64,000 bases of DNA from Scolanthus callimorphus (taxonomy: Eukaryota; Cnidaria; Anthozoa; Actiniaria; Edwardsiidae), in the NCBI GenBank assembly GCA_033964015.1, contig CM066922.1, positions 1,566,856 through 1,630,855 on the forward strand. Direction: 5' to 3'. This document shows positions 45,006 through 55,600 of this stretch, piece after piece. The notes beneath the pieces are model-generated. The model did not search any database and was not told the DNA's origin. It saw nothing but the letters and a program-made list of their open reading frames with translations. Made by a program: the position numbers and the translations under genes. Each line of letters begins with the position of its first letter. The stretch's first letter is position 1.

Positions 45006-45302
45006 CAATCCCAGAAAACATTTGTACCCTCGAAATAGGCCTAGGGCAAACAGCTGAATGTTAGTGGTGTTGAATTCATTTTTTTTTTTCAAAAGATGCT
45101 TTGCAATTATCACTTTGTAATTAATCGGTGTATTTTGAAAAAAATAAATCTACGTGATTAAAATTCAGTGGTTGCCCTAGGAGTTAGACAGCTTGTTGAG
45201 GGAACAATTTTTTTCTGGAATTGACCAACACAATAGTCTAGACTGCAAGGTGACACTTGATTTCAAGAATAAATGAACAAAATTGTTTTTGACTTTCTCG
45301 TC

Positions 45303-48300
45303 TTAGTCATCACTGTCAACTTCAAGATCCATTTCAATGTCTTCAGAGTCTGCTAAAGTTAGAAATTCCAAGGGGATATTCCGGAAAATGTCATCATCCT
45401 GATCTTTGTCCCATGACCAGAAGCACAATAGGTCATTGTTATCGAAAGCTTCCTCCTCCTCATCATCCTCATTGTACTCATATCCAGTGTCCCCAAAGCA
45501 TTGCTCTAAGGCAACAAGGATTTCCTCCGCAATAGGAGGCTGCCAAATATCCACATACTTGTGAATATCTTCAGAAGTGAAGAGTAAGTGAGAGTGTTCA
45601 ATAACTTGCTTGATTTGTACCTCACCAAACCCTGTCAGTAGCTCTGGTGGAGTAAAGAGCCTGGAAGCAGTGTTCTGTCTCATAGTATTGGCCATTGCAT
45701 GTTTAATGTATTGCAGCTTCTTTTCCAACTTTTCTTTCTGGGAAGCACTCACGACTCTGGTCTTGTCCTGCTGTATGGGTCCTTGTGGCAGTTGTGGTAA
45801 TGGTATGTACACAAACGAACAGCCATTGCCTGTACATTTGCATTTTGCCTGGCAAATGTCACAGCATTCATGCAGAATTGTGTACTTGTCATCCTCCTTT
45901 AACTCTTCACCAAACTGTGCAAGAAGAACAACTCTGCGGCAAACAGTGTTATTGTGGACGTACTGCTTCATCTCCTCACTGCAATGCTGTAGCATTACAT
46001 TTGAGTACAGGATAACAGCCTTACACACATTGTTGGTGTCCCTGCCTGCCCGGCCACTTTCTTGCATATAGGCCTCCATATTTCTTGAAGGTCCATAATG
46101 AAGAATTGTGGACACACTGCGGCAGTTAATGCCCATGCCATACGCAATAGTTGCAACAAGCACTCTGACTTTCCCTTGAGGGTCCGAAAAGTCTTTTATT
46201 ATGTTCTCCATGTTAAGCTTATCCACTCTTGCATGGTACATCTCCACCATACTGGTGCGCAAGTCTCCTTTAGTCAGACACATATCATCTCCCAGTGCTG
46301 CCTTGAATGTGCCATAAACTTGCGCTGCTATCTTGATAGTTTGGCAATAAATAATTAGCCTATCTGAGGCCTCCTTGTTGTCCCTTAACAAATTGATGTA
46401 GGGCGCAAATGTTGTGATTGGGCTTCCACCCATTGTCAACACTGCGTATGTGATGTTCTTCCTGTTTGGGCTGGAGGAGATCATCACAGCATGCTCCATT
46501 TCCAGGGCTCTTACTATTTTCTCCCTGGTTGTCTTGGTGGCTGTTGCGGTAAGGGCTAAAATGGGTACATGTCCAACCAAGGAGCGAATTTCATTAATTC
46601 TTGAAAACCATTTCCTGAAAGCTATTTCACCTTTCTTTACAGCATATCCCCTAGAAAAAAGATAATTCAGATTATTATAAAAATGACACTACTTTGCTAA
46701 AAGATTGCAGGGGACCACTGGCCTGGTCCACACTAGGACACAAGCATAAGTTTAACGTAATTGGAATACACAATGCAAGCATAAGCACAAGCTTGAAGCA
46801 AGAAGAACAAAACTTGCATTTGTGCTTGCATATCAATGAGGGCGCTCAAAATGCAATGCTTGTGTTTATAACAGCACCAACAAAATCAGTGTGTAAGAAG
46901 TTCCTTATGCTTATGTCACTAGACACAGGCATGACAATAGTGGAGGGGTATATCCTGTAGACATATAGATTACAGAAAGAGTCTGAGGTGACTAGTACAT
47001 TGCTTTCAGTTATTCTATCACTGGTAGGTTTGACAATAATTCATGATACTTATTGTGTGGTTCCAGAAATTATCCATACCCCCCTATGGAAGGGCATTGG
47101 AAATTCCGGAGGGGTGGGGGTTCAATTTACCTGATCATTTCCATACAAATACTGTATTTTTCCTTGGAAATTCCAGAGGGATGGGGTGGTCACTTTTCAA
47201 CACCCTTCCGTGGAGGGGGTATGGATATTTTCTGGAACCACACATTATGGCTCTATTTTCAGCCATTGTTTAATATTGTTTGAAATAAAGTTAAAGCAAT
47301 AGATCAAGCCCAAGTGAGTGTAGTTTGCATTGAGTGAAGTGTCAGGTAATTTGTCAAATAGCTAATAATAACTTTATTTAAACATTTTAAACAACGCAAA
47401 GTCAAGCAGAGCGTTCAACAACAGTCACTATATAAATATTTCAATAGAGCGGTTTTCATATGACTGTCGTGAAGCCAATCGCAAAGTAATTACACCAATT
47501 CTGAACAAAACCTATAGGAATAATTACAAAGTAATTGCGAATTAGTCACGACAGTCATCTGAAATCCGCTCTATAGACATTTGTCAATAGCTGTATTCAC
47601 ACTAGAGACGGAAAACTCGTATGAGACGAGTTTCTCGCCAGAAAAAGTTCCTGTCTTATGTCAATTCTTCTCAGAAACACTTGCTTGTTATCTGTCTAAA
47701 CTTTCTTCTTCAAAAAAATTGTTTTCGCGTGATCACAGAAGAACAGGGAACCATATTCAAGGAGAGAAACTCGTCTCAGACGAGTTTTCCGTCTCTAGTG
47801 TGAATACAGCTAATGTCTGTAGAGATCAGTCGGAAAACATACAAGCCATGGGCATGATATAACATTTCCAAAATTATAAAATAAGAATTGTTTCTTACCA
47901 ATGCTGAATACAGTGTGCCTCATCTACGGCGACAAGGCACAGGCGCTCCTGATAAATTTTGCTTGACAGCATGGTTCTCCAGCGTGGAGTAGCGAGGAAT
48001 GACTCGGGGGATCCAAACACTAGCTTGTATTTGCCTTGCACCACATTTCTTTTTACAGTTTCGTCAGTCTGCTCTTCCCCAATAAATGCCGCACTTATTC
48101 CGATAGAATTCAGGTAATTCACCTGATCCTGCATGAGTGAGGACAGTGGCGAAATAACAAGCGCGATGCTGTGACTTTCACACTTCGCAAAGGCATCGTG
48201 TAACAAAGGAAAGGCCTGAAAAATAAGCGATTTCCCGGAGCCTGTGGGCTGGATAACAAGAACATCCTTCTTCAGAAGTAGATTTTTCAAAGCTCTCGCT

Positions 48301-48385
48301 TGAGAATCACGAAAACTTTGCAATTTGAAGAGACTAAGGACAGGTTTGAAAGCGCATCGAAATCTTGGAGCAAGTCGTCCGCCAT
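45303..48385 (-). CDS. RecQ-family DNA helicase of element A
   Basis: ATP-driven 3'-5' DNA unwinding, presumably in the nucleus during transposition. Exon 1 is 48385-47899 and exon 2 is 46650-45303; they join at a Trp codon (CATTG/GTAAG, CTAG/GGGATATGC). Motifs: I QPTGSGKSLIF, Ia ALVISPLSSL, II VAVDEAHCIQHW, III LALTATAT, IV DRLIIYCQT, V VRVLVATIAYGMGI, VI QESGRAGRD. After these comes a Cys cluster (HECCDICQAKCKCTGNGC) like the RecQ zinc subdomain, then a long acidic C-terminus with no HRDC domain seen. The ATG at 48385 (MADDLLQDFDAL) is in a different frame from motif I. The two meet near 48335, so either a one-base indel or a different start is involved. The intron holds four MITEs. Confidence 0.85.
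46721..46930. mobile_element. MITE with GCCTGGTCCACACTAG ends
   Basis: GCCTGGTCCACACTAGGACA and the near-inverse TGTCACTAGACACAGGC, with ACAAGCATAAG / CTTATGCTTATG next inward. It lies in the helicase intron. Confidence 0.75.
47054..47244. mobile_element. MITE family M3, best copy
   Basis: TGTGTGGTTCCAGAAATTAT and the inverse TATTTTCTGGAACCACACA, with CCATACCCCC/GGGGGTATGG inside and a duplicated GGAAATTCC block. TTAT lies on both sides. It is in the helicase intron. Confidence 0.9.
47445..47574. repeat. Palindromic MITE with TAGAGCGG ends
   Basis: TAGAGCGGTTTTCATATGAC and GTCATCTGAAATCCGCTCTA are inverted. ACTGTCGTGA/TCACGACAGT and GCAAAGTAATTA/TAATTACAAAGTAATTGC extend the arms. Confidence 0.85.
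47588..47812. mobile_element. MITE with about 50-bp inverted ends
   Basis: TAGCTGTATTCACACTAGAG with GACGGAAAACTCGT at the left, mirrored exactly as ACGAGTTTTCCGTC with CTCTAGTGTGAATACAGCTA at the right. It is in the helicase intron. Confidence 0.95.
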
Positions 48386-48498
48386 TTGATGAATGTGTGA
48401 CATTCTAGCTGAGCCTCGATAAAATGGTCAGCGGTCTTTCGCGGAGAACTAGGCAGGCTCTTTTCTGATTGGCTAGTTTGATAATCGTACCGATCAAG

Positions 48499-48560
48499 TG
48501 TCCAGCCGTTGATGTGGGGACGGACCGCGGGCTCACAGAAACGGCTGGAAATCGAGCCTA
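48499..48560 (-). repeat. Right terminal inverted repeat of element A
   Basis: It ends CGGCTGGAAATCGAGCCTA and pairs with 37714-37782. Confidence 0.9.
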
Positions 48561-48569
48561 GCTTTCTCT
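48561..48569 (+). repeat. Right 9-bp target duplication of element A
   Basis: GCTTTCTCT, identical to 37705-37713. Confidence 0.9.
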
Positions 48570-51500
48570 AAATGTTCGAGGTTTGCGAGATAACAAAAAA
48601 TGCAATAAAATTTTTCATTGGATTACAAAACACAAAGGCGATAGCGGAGTGTCATTCTTGCAAGAGACCCATAGTACTCCAGAATTGGAAACTTGCTGGG
48701 CTAATAGGTTCCGAGGTGATATTATCATGGCCCACGGAAGCTCTCAGAGTAAAGGCGTTGCGATTTTTTTTGGACATAAGTCAGACCATAAAATACACAG
48801 TAAGATAGTGGATAACAATGGGAGATTTGTTATAGTTCACTGCACGATGCAAGGTAGTGATTTTTTGTTCATTAATTCTTATGCACCAAATGATGAGGCC
48901 TCGCAGATTACTCATTTTACTGAAATACAAAGTAAAATACAGTCCCTGGATTATCCCGCGACAGCCAATATTGTATGGGGAGGAGATTTTAATTGTTTTT
49001 TTGACATCGACCTCGAAGCGGCGTTTGGAAATCCTAAGTTAAAATTGAAAACAATTTCAACCTTGGAAACAATAATGGCTGAATTTAATTTATGTGACAT
49101 TTGGAGACTCCGTAATCCGTTGGTAAAACGATATACATGGCGCGGTCACGCGCAGGGTATTCGCAGCACCCGTGGACAAATTCTACATAGGCGTTTAGAC
49201 TACTTCTTGGTTTCAGACGATCTTCAAGCTTTTACAAACAAGTGTGATATTATTCCTGCACCCTCTACTGATCACTCAGCAGTAACCTTAATTTTGCGCG
49301 CTGCTTACGACGATCAAAGGGGCCCTTCGTATTGGAAATTTAATAATTCTCTTCTCGAAAAAGCGGCCTATGTGGAGGGTTTGAAAGAGTCTATCAAAAA
49401 ATGGAAGACTAATTTAGATAGTGAAGACATTAGTAATCCTCAATTAAGATGGGAATTGTTAAAATATGAAATTAGGAAATTTACAATTAGGTACTCCAAA
49501 TCTCTGGCACGTGAACGTAGAGATAATTTCAGTAAGTTGGAGGAGCAAATAAAAAATATTGAGGAAATGGATAATTGGACTAAAGATGAGGAGCTGGTAT
49601 TAAATCACAATCAACTTGTTAGGGAATTGGAAGAGTATAGTAATTATGTTACGGAGGGAATCATAATTAGGTCTAGTTTTATTTAGTATGTTGGGCTTTG
49701 CTCGGTAACGATCTCGTTAATTCTCTTAATCATGCCTTTAAAGAAGGTCGATTGTCTACAACACAACGTCAAGTTATTATTTCGTTACTCGAGAAGGCAA
49801 ACAAAGACTCCAGATTTTTGAATGCCTGGCGTCCTATAAGTTTGATAAATGTGGACGCAAAATTGTGTAGTAAAGTTTTGTGTAAACGCCTGGCGGATAT
49901 TCTTCCTTTGTTAATTCATCCAGATCAAGCTGCCTTTGTAAAAGGGAGAACTATCGATGAACCTATTAGGTTAATCGATGACATTATGGAATATGTAAAG
50001 AAAATAGATAAGTCGTATATTCTCTTCGCAGCGGATTTTGAGAAAGCCTTTGATTCGTTAGACCACAGTTTTATATTTGCTACCTTGGATCGTTTCGGTT
50101 TTGGAGTTGAGTTTATCAAATGGATTCGTGTTATTCTCTCAGATAATTTTGCTTCGATTATGAATAACGGTAATATGACTCCCAATTTCTGTTTAGATAG
50201 AGGCTCTAAACAGGGTGACCCAATTTCGCCCTACCTCTTTATATTAGTGTTAGAGATCATGGCAATAAGGGTTAGAAATTGCAGCAGTATAAATGGTGTT
50301 AATATTGGCGGTAAGGAAATTAAATTGACAATGTTTGCTGACGACACTACGTTCTTTTTAAAGGATTCTACCTCGCTAAAGAATCTATTGAATCTTCTAG
50401 GAGATTTTTGTAATTTTTCCTCACTTAAAATAAACTTATCAAAGTCAGAGGCTGGGTGGATAGGAATGGAAAATAAAGTTGATAAGAAAGTACGAGGCAT
50501 TAAGTGGGTTGATTTTCATGTTAAGGGCATTACTGTTTTAGGAGTGTTTTTCTCTTATAACGATAAGTTGCGCTATGATAACAACTTTAGGCGAGTCCTA
50601 GATAACTTTAAAGCAGTTTTGTCTATTTGGAAGTCCCGGACCTTGACTGTGTATGGTCGAATTCAAGTGTTAAAATGTTTGGCTTTATCCAAATTAAATT
50701 ATATTTGTTCAAAGTTAGTAGTTTCTAAGGAGTTCATTAAGGAAGTGGAGGTAGCTATCAAGGATTTTGTGTGGAGAGGGAGGAAACCGAAAGTAAAATA
50801 TTCCACTATTATAGGTGATTACGAAGACGGCGGGTTGAGATGTCCTGATTTTTCGTCCTCTGTAAAAGCGAGTAGAATAAAATTTGCTTTTCAACTTTCG
50901 TTGGTTGAGGACCGGACATTCACGTTTTTGCCTCATTATTTACTGAAATCTATAGGTGGTATGAAGACTATTCGGGAGAATTTTGATGTCTCTCGAATAC
51001 CCATTAATTTACCCGAGTTTTATAAGGATGTTTTGATCACTTGGGCTGACCTTTTCTCGTCCTCACTTGGTGAGGCTGAAGTAATAGATCAATATTTGTG
51101 GAATAATAAATATATTAGAATAGGAGGTGAGGCAATCGTTTACCGTAGTTTCTACAGGTGTAATATTCATACAATAGCTGATTTATGTAATGAAGAAGGA
51201 GTTTTTGAGTGGGAGAGAGTTAGAAGAAAAGGTGTTTCAGAGTCTGATTATTTTAGATGGTTAAGTCTTGTGCATGCTATCCCAAATCAATGGAAAACAA
51301 GGTTAAAGAACGAGGTTTTAGGTAGCTCCTTTTCAACATCACGGGTACGTTTGGGGGATAAATATTTAGAAATAGAAAAAGTTTCGACTAGGATTGTGTA
51401 CAATTATATAGTACATAGTAAATTTAAACTTCCTTCAGCGCAAGTTAATATATGTTAAAGAATAAATGCAAGCATAAGCGAAAAAATAGATTGGACACAA

Positions 51501-51995
51501 ATTAATAAGAGAATTTATACCACTTCTAACGACACATATTCCAGATTTTTCCAGTATAAATTGCTTAATAACGGTCTTTATCTTAATAACGACTTGTTTC
51601 GTTTCAAGTTGGTGAGTAGTCCTAGTTGCTCCTTCTGTTTTTCTCAATTAGAAACTGTCGAACATATGTTCGTAGAGTGCAGTGAATCAAGGAACCTGTA
51701 TCTTGAGATTCGTGAATGGTTGAATGACATTGGGTGGGTTCTGCCAAGCATTAATTTTAGGAATATTTTATGTGGGGTTGAGTCTGATACCTCTGCAATC
51801 AACTTTGTGCTTCTTATGTACAAAATGATTTTATATAAAGGAAGGGATCGATACAAGGTCCCCTCTCTGGCGATGTTTAAACAACACCTTGTTTACATGG
51901 AGAAAGTAGAGCGACATGCGGCTAAATTGGCTAATAAGCTACCTGTTCATCTTGAGAAATGGAAGTTTTTGAATTTGGCACTTAACTCTGGTTGA
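48570..51995 (+). pseudogene. L1-like LINE ORF: endonuclease, RT and zinc finger, deleted in the middle
   Basis: The ORF begins upstream of element A at ATG 37703 (MLSLNVRGLRDN across the junction). Endonuclease blocks: FLQETHST, FINSYAPND, WGGDFNCFFD, RRLDYFLVS, STDHSAV. At about 49680 the frame ends after EGIIIRS and RT sequence starts in another frame at LLGNDLVNSLNHAF. The usual endonuclease-RT linker is missing, so an internal deletion is likely. RT blocks: RPISLINVDAK, AADFEKAFDSL, GSKQGDPISPYLF and FADDTTFFL (catalytic Asp pair). An in-frame TAA at 51456-51458 precedes an open C-terminus (to 51995) with a zinc finger, CSFCFSQLETVEHMFVEC. A dead copy. Confidence 0.9.
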
Positions 51996-52230
51996 AATAT
52001 GTATTGTGTATTGTTGTATTGTGTCGTAGTGTTTTGTGTTTTTTTTTCTTTTCGTTATATCATACCCACAAAGAAAGTTCAAATGAAAAAAAAAGTGTTT
52101 TTAAAGCAATGAGTTATATTTATGTAAAATACAAATGTAAAAAAACAACAAGCGAAATGTATATGGGTTTTTGGTGTTGGGTTAAGAATGTATTGTATAA
52201 AATGTGAAATAAAATAAAAAATAAAAAAAA

Positions 52231-52407
52231 AAGATCTTAGCAGGACATGGCAAGATATTTCCAGATCTTGCAAAATATAGCAAGATTTCTCAGGATTTTT
52301 TAAAGATCTTAGCAGGATTATTTCATGAAAAATTATTCGTAAGATCTTTGGTAAGATCCGGTAAGATCTTGCAAGATCTTTACAGGAACTTGCAAGATCT
52401 TCCAAGA
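52231..52407. repeat. AAGATCTT-rich array, right part
   Basis: Degenerate units such as AAGATCTTGCAAGATCTT and AGATCTTAGCAGGA. It starts with the LINE's right target duplication (52231-52246) and continues the array left of the LINE. Confidence 0.8.
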
Positions 52408-52414
52408 TATTTAC

Positions 52415-52607
52415 AGCCAAAGACGCTCAAGCGTCCCCCCCCCCCCTAGAGCGCAATAATGAGTTGATCCTTGGAATATTGGATCCATTATTCGATTCAA
52501 TAATGCATTCGGCTTGGGAAAACGTCTTTCAATTTGAACTTGGTTTTCGGCTTTTGATTGGACGATAAACGAGGGAGGCACTTCCATATATAATAAAATC
52601 AACAGGG
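52415..52607. repeat. End of a paired-domain Tc1-like element (left end only)
   Basis: AGCCAAAGACGCTCAAGCGT followed by a C12 run, ATTCAATAATGCATTCGGCT, GGGAAAACGTCTTTCAATTT and GAGGCACTTCCATATATA. It matches the left end at 58403 in the same orientation and the inverted right end at 58926. No right end is seen nearby, so it is a solo end or the outer end of a larger element. Confidence 0.75.
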
Positions 52608-52649
52608 AGCTCATGCATCCAGCACACAAAACACATATTCAGAAGTACT

Positions 52650-55600
52650 ATGGCGTCGTCTCACACGAGTTCGAAGGTAAGAAGACATCAATTTAGTGAA
52701 TTTTGAATCATTTCCCCTCTTCTTTTTTGTCCTCTTTGAACATTTTTCAGTGATTTCTCCGATCTTGTTTGAAACCAGAACACTTACTGGGGAAGGCCAA
52801 GTCGGAAAAGTGCTTTTCTTCGACCCCGATCCGCACGATTCACTGCTGTCATAAACCCGCCATAAAATGCCACGTGCATTTCGGTCGTAATTTTAATCTC
52901 AACCAAATTGCAACAGGATTTCCTTTCTCAACCTTTAACAAATTGCAACAGGATTTTCTTTATAATATTGTTCTTAACACCCTTTAGTGTAACTGGGCAA
53001 AAGGGTATAAGACTTAATTTGAGCTTGGGAAAGTCAAAATTTTCATTTCTTTACCGCTTTTGGCGCGACGAAATTCGGGATCCAATGTAAGAATTCGCTT
53101 GACTATGCAGCAAAAACACTTCAACTCTGTTGGATTCAAAACCCATGTTTAGCACCATGCATTATATTTATTCTTGGTTAACCGTGACACACATAGATCT
53201 AACTAAGAGGCTTAAATATTTAAATCTTACCTTAAATCTGACCTTTTGATTTTCGGAAAATGTGTGGTTCCAGAAAATATCCATCCCCCCTCACGGAAGA
53301 GATTGGAAATTCCGGAAGGGTGTGTGTGTGGGGGAGAGGGGTCAATTTACCTGATTTTTTCCCATACAAATACTGTATTTTTCTTTGGAAATTCCAGAGG
53401 GGTGGTGGTCCCTTCCCAACACTTCCATCGGGGTTAATGGATATTTTCTGGAACCACCCAATTAAAAAAAAGTATGCTTGCCTTTCGTAAGCTTATGTAT
53501 TTTTATAAAAAAACATAACTTAAAATGTCTACAAAAGCAATTTTATTGCCAATATGATTTGAAATCCTTTGTTTTTATGCTTTTGCTTTTTTGGGCCTGA
53601 CTGAAAGGTGAACTGGAAAGGAAAGAAACAGAGTTTGTATTCAAAATACACATGGTTATCACACTTTGGGTTATCTTAGAGGTGACGTTACAAACACTAG
53701 AAGTCAAGGTTATTAAATTTTGAACCCAAGAAAATACAATACTGTACCTTTGTTTAGCCATAAAAAATACCCCCAAAAAGCCCTATGAAAACAAAACCTG
53801 AAAATTTCAGTCTCAAAGAAATACACCAGACCTCCCTGTCACTCTCTTACCCGATTATAGGCTCAGCCACAATAGCTATCAAAATACATGCCATTTTGAG
53901 TTACCATGCTTAGATTCTTTTGTTGATTTTGGATGTTACAGAGAATTACATTTATGCCAACCGACCGGATTTGTTGTTTTTCTTTGTAGAAATGCAGAAC
54001 TGTACTTCTGGAGTTCAAGGGTGTTAGAAAAGCATGTCGTATTGAAGCTGAAGATGACAAAGTTTAACTTTATCGTCGCACGTTCAATTCATCAAACCCT
54101 CCTAGCACACTGTCATTTCTGGGAAGAATTCATAGATGTCGAGATAGCAGACATAGAAGACCATGACAAAATACGGATTGAAGTGATTAAAAATACACCA
54201 ACACGTACCAGAGAGACACCTAGCAATTCTACTACTATTCATGATGAACATAAACTAGGTGTGAGCCAGCTCCTTGAGAACCTACAGAATGAAAGGAATA
54301 ATATAGAATACAAGCTTAGGCTAGCAAAAGCAACACTTGAATCACTGAAGGAGAAACCTATGGCAAGGGCAGGTGCAGGAAGAAATCCGCATTTTACTTG
54401 TAGCAAGTGTCACTATAAAGGTCATCGGGTGACTACTTGCACCCAGCCACCTTGCAGAGGTTACTTTGAATGTTGTCTGCTAAATTCACATAAAGAACAC
54501 AGAGATGACCTGAGACAAGTATGTGTTTGAGATTTATTTACAGAAAATCAGGCTCGGCTAGGGGAGTCTAAAGAATAGTACCCAAATATTATTTTTTCCT
54601 TGGGATACCAAATACCCAAAATTCAGGAGGCACTTAGTTAGCCTTTAAAATTTATCACAATACTGCCCTTCAAAAAAGATACCAAATACCATAATTCTGT
54701 CATTGAAGATCATGATACCCGAAACCTCAGGGGCAGGGCATTGAAAATACTGTGATGGGAAAGGTATCCCCCATAGTATTATAGCTGTTAATGAGCCATC
54801 TCACAAGCATTGGACTATTCCATTTTCCATGACGCCCACACCCTACGGACGGGCAATGAAAATTCCGGAGGGGGGGGGGGGGGTGTCAATTTACCTAATC
54901 ATTTCCTTACAAATACTGTAATTTTTTTTGGAAATTCCAGAGGGGTGGGAGGCTTACTTTTCAACACCCTTCCGTGGACGGGGTATGGATATTTTCTGGA
55001 ACCACACATTCCTGAAAAAATATTGACCCCACCATGAAAGGTATACATGGAACTGGCTTGAGAAATGTGACATTCCCTAAACTTTTAAGAGAAGTTTATA
55101 TTAAAAACCATGCACCATTGACCCCCACTCCCTGAAATTGTCAGTAACTTCCATGAGGAGACATGGATATTTTCTGGTACCACACATACATGTAAAAGAG
55201 AGTGGGTGGGGATCATTATAATGCAAGATCTTCTTGTAACCACCATTTTCACAAAGTCTCATATAGCCCCTTATATACAGCCCATTCTATATTTTATTTC
55301 CAAATTTGTTAGTCAGACTATATAAATTACAAGGATGCTAAAAAATATATATGAAATAAAGTGGCTAGTTGGTAAATAATTTAATTTCTTTGCTATAGGC
55401 TGAAGCTGAAGTAAAGGAAATACAGAAGCAACTAAAAAGCAACTCAGATGAGATGGAAAATGTCAATTTGCTCAAGTATGTACATTTTCACTGGTAGATA
55501 ACTTTATTTTGTTCTATAACTATGAAAGAACAAAAAACTGCTTTGATGTGACAGGCGTGGATCCAGAAAAAAATCTGACTTATTTATGGTCGGCTTTTTT

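Larger units (their letters stand above)
37714..48560. mobile_element. Element A: near-intact AcademH-like transposon with DUF6589 transposase and RecQ helicase
   Basis: It is 10.8 kb, bounded by inverted repeats starting TAGGCTCTATTTCCAGCCG and TAGGCTCGATTTCCAGCCG, with a perfect 9-bp target duplication. The left-hand gene (plus strand) is a seven-exon DUF6589-like transposase. The right-hand gene (minus strand) is a two-exon RecQ-type helicase. They converge, with about 1.4 kb between their stops. It inserted at codon 4 of an L1-like LINE ORF, and excising it with one copy of the duplication restores that frame. Introns contain at least five MITEs, so the insertion is not very recent. The AcademH assignment is from memory of that lineage. 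Confidence 0.85.
37462..52230 (+). mobile_element. L1-like LINE, interrupted by element A
   Basis: The LINE comprises 37462-37713 and 48570-52230, about 3.9 kb once element A is removed. It has a short 5' leader, one ORF (endonuclease, RT, zinc finger) and an A-rich tail (about 52205-52230), flanked by a 14-16-bp target duplication. No ORF1 is present. The intact duplication shows this is a complete insertion event, possibly 5'-truncated. Confidence 0.9.
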
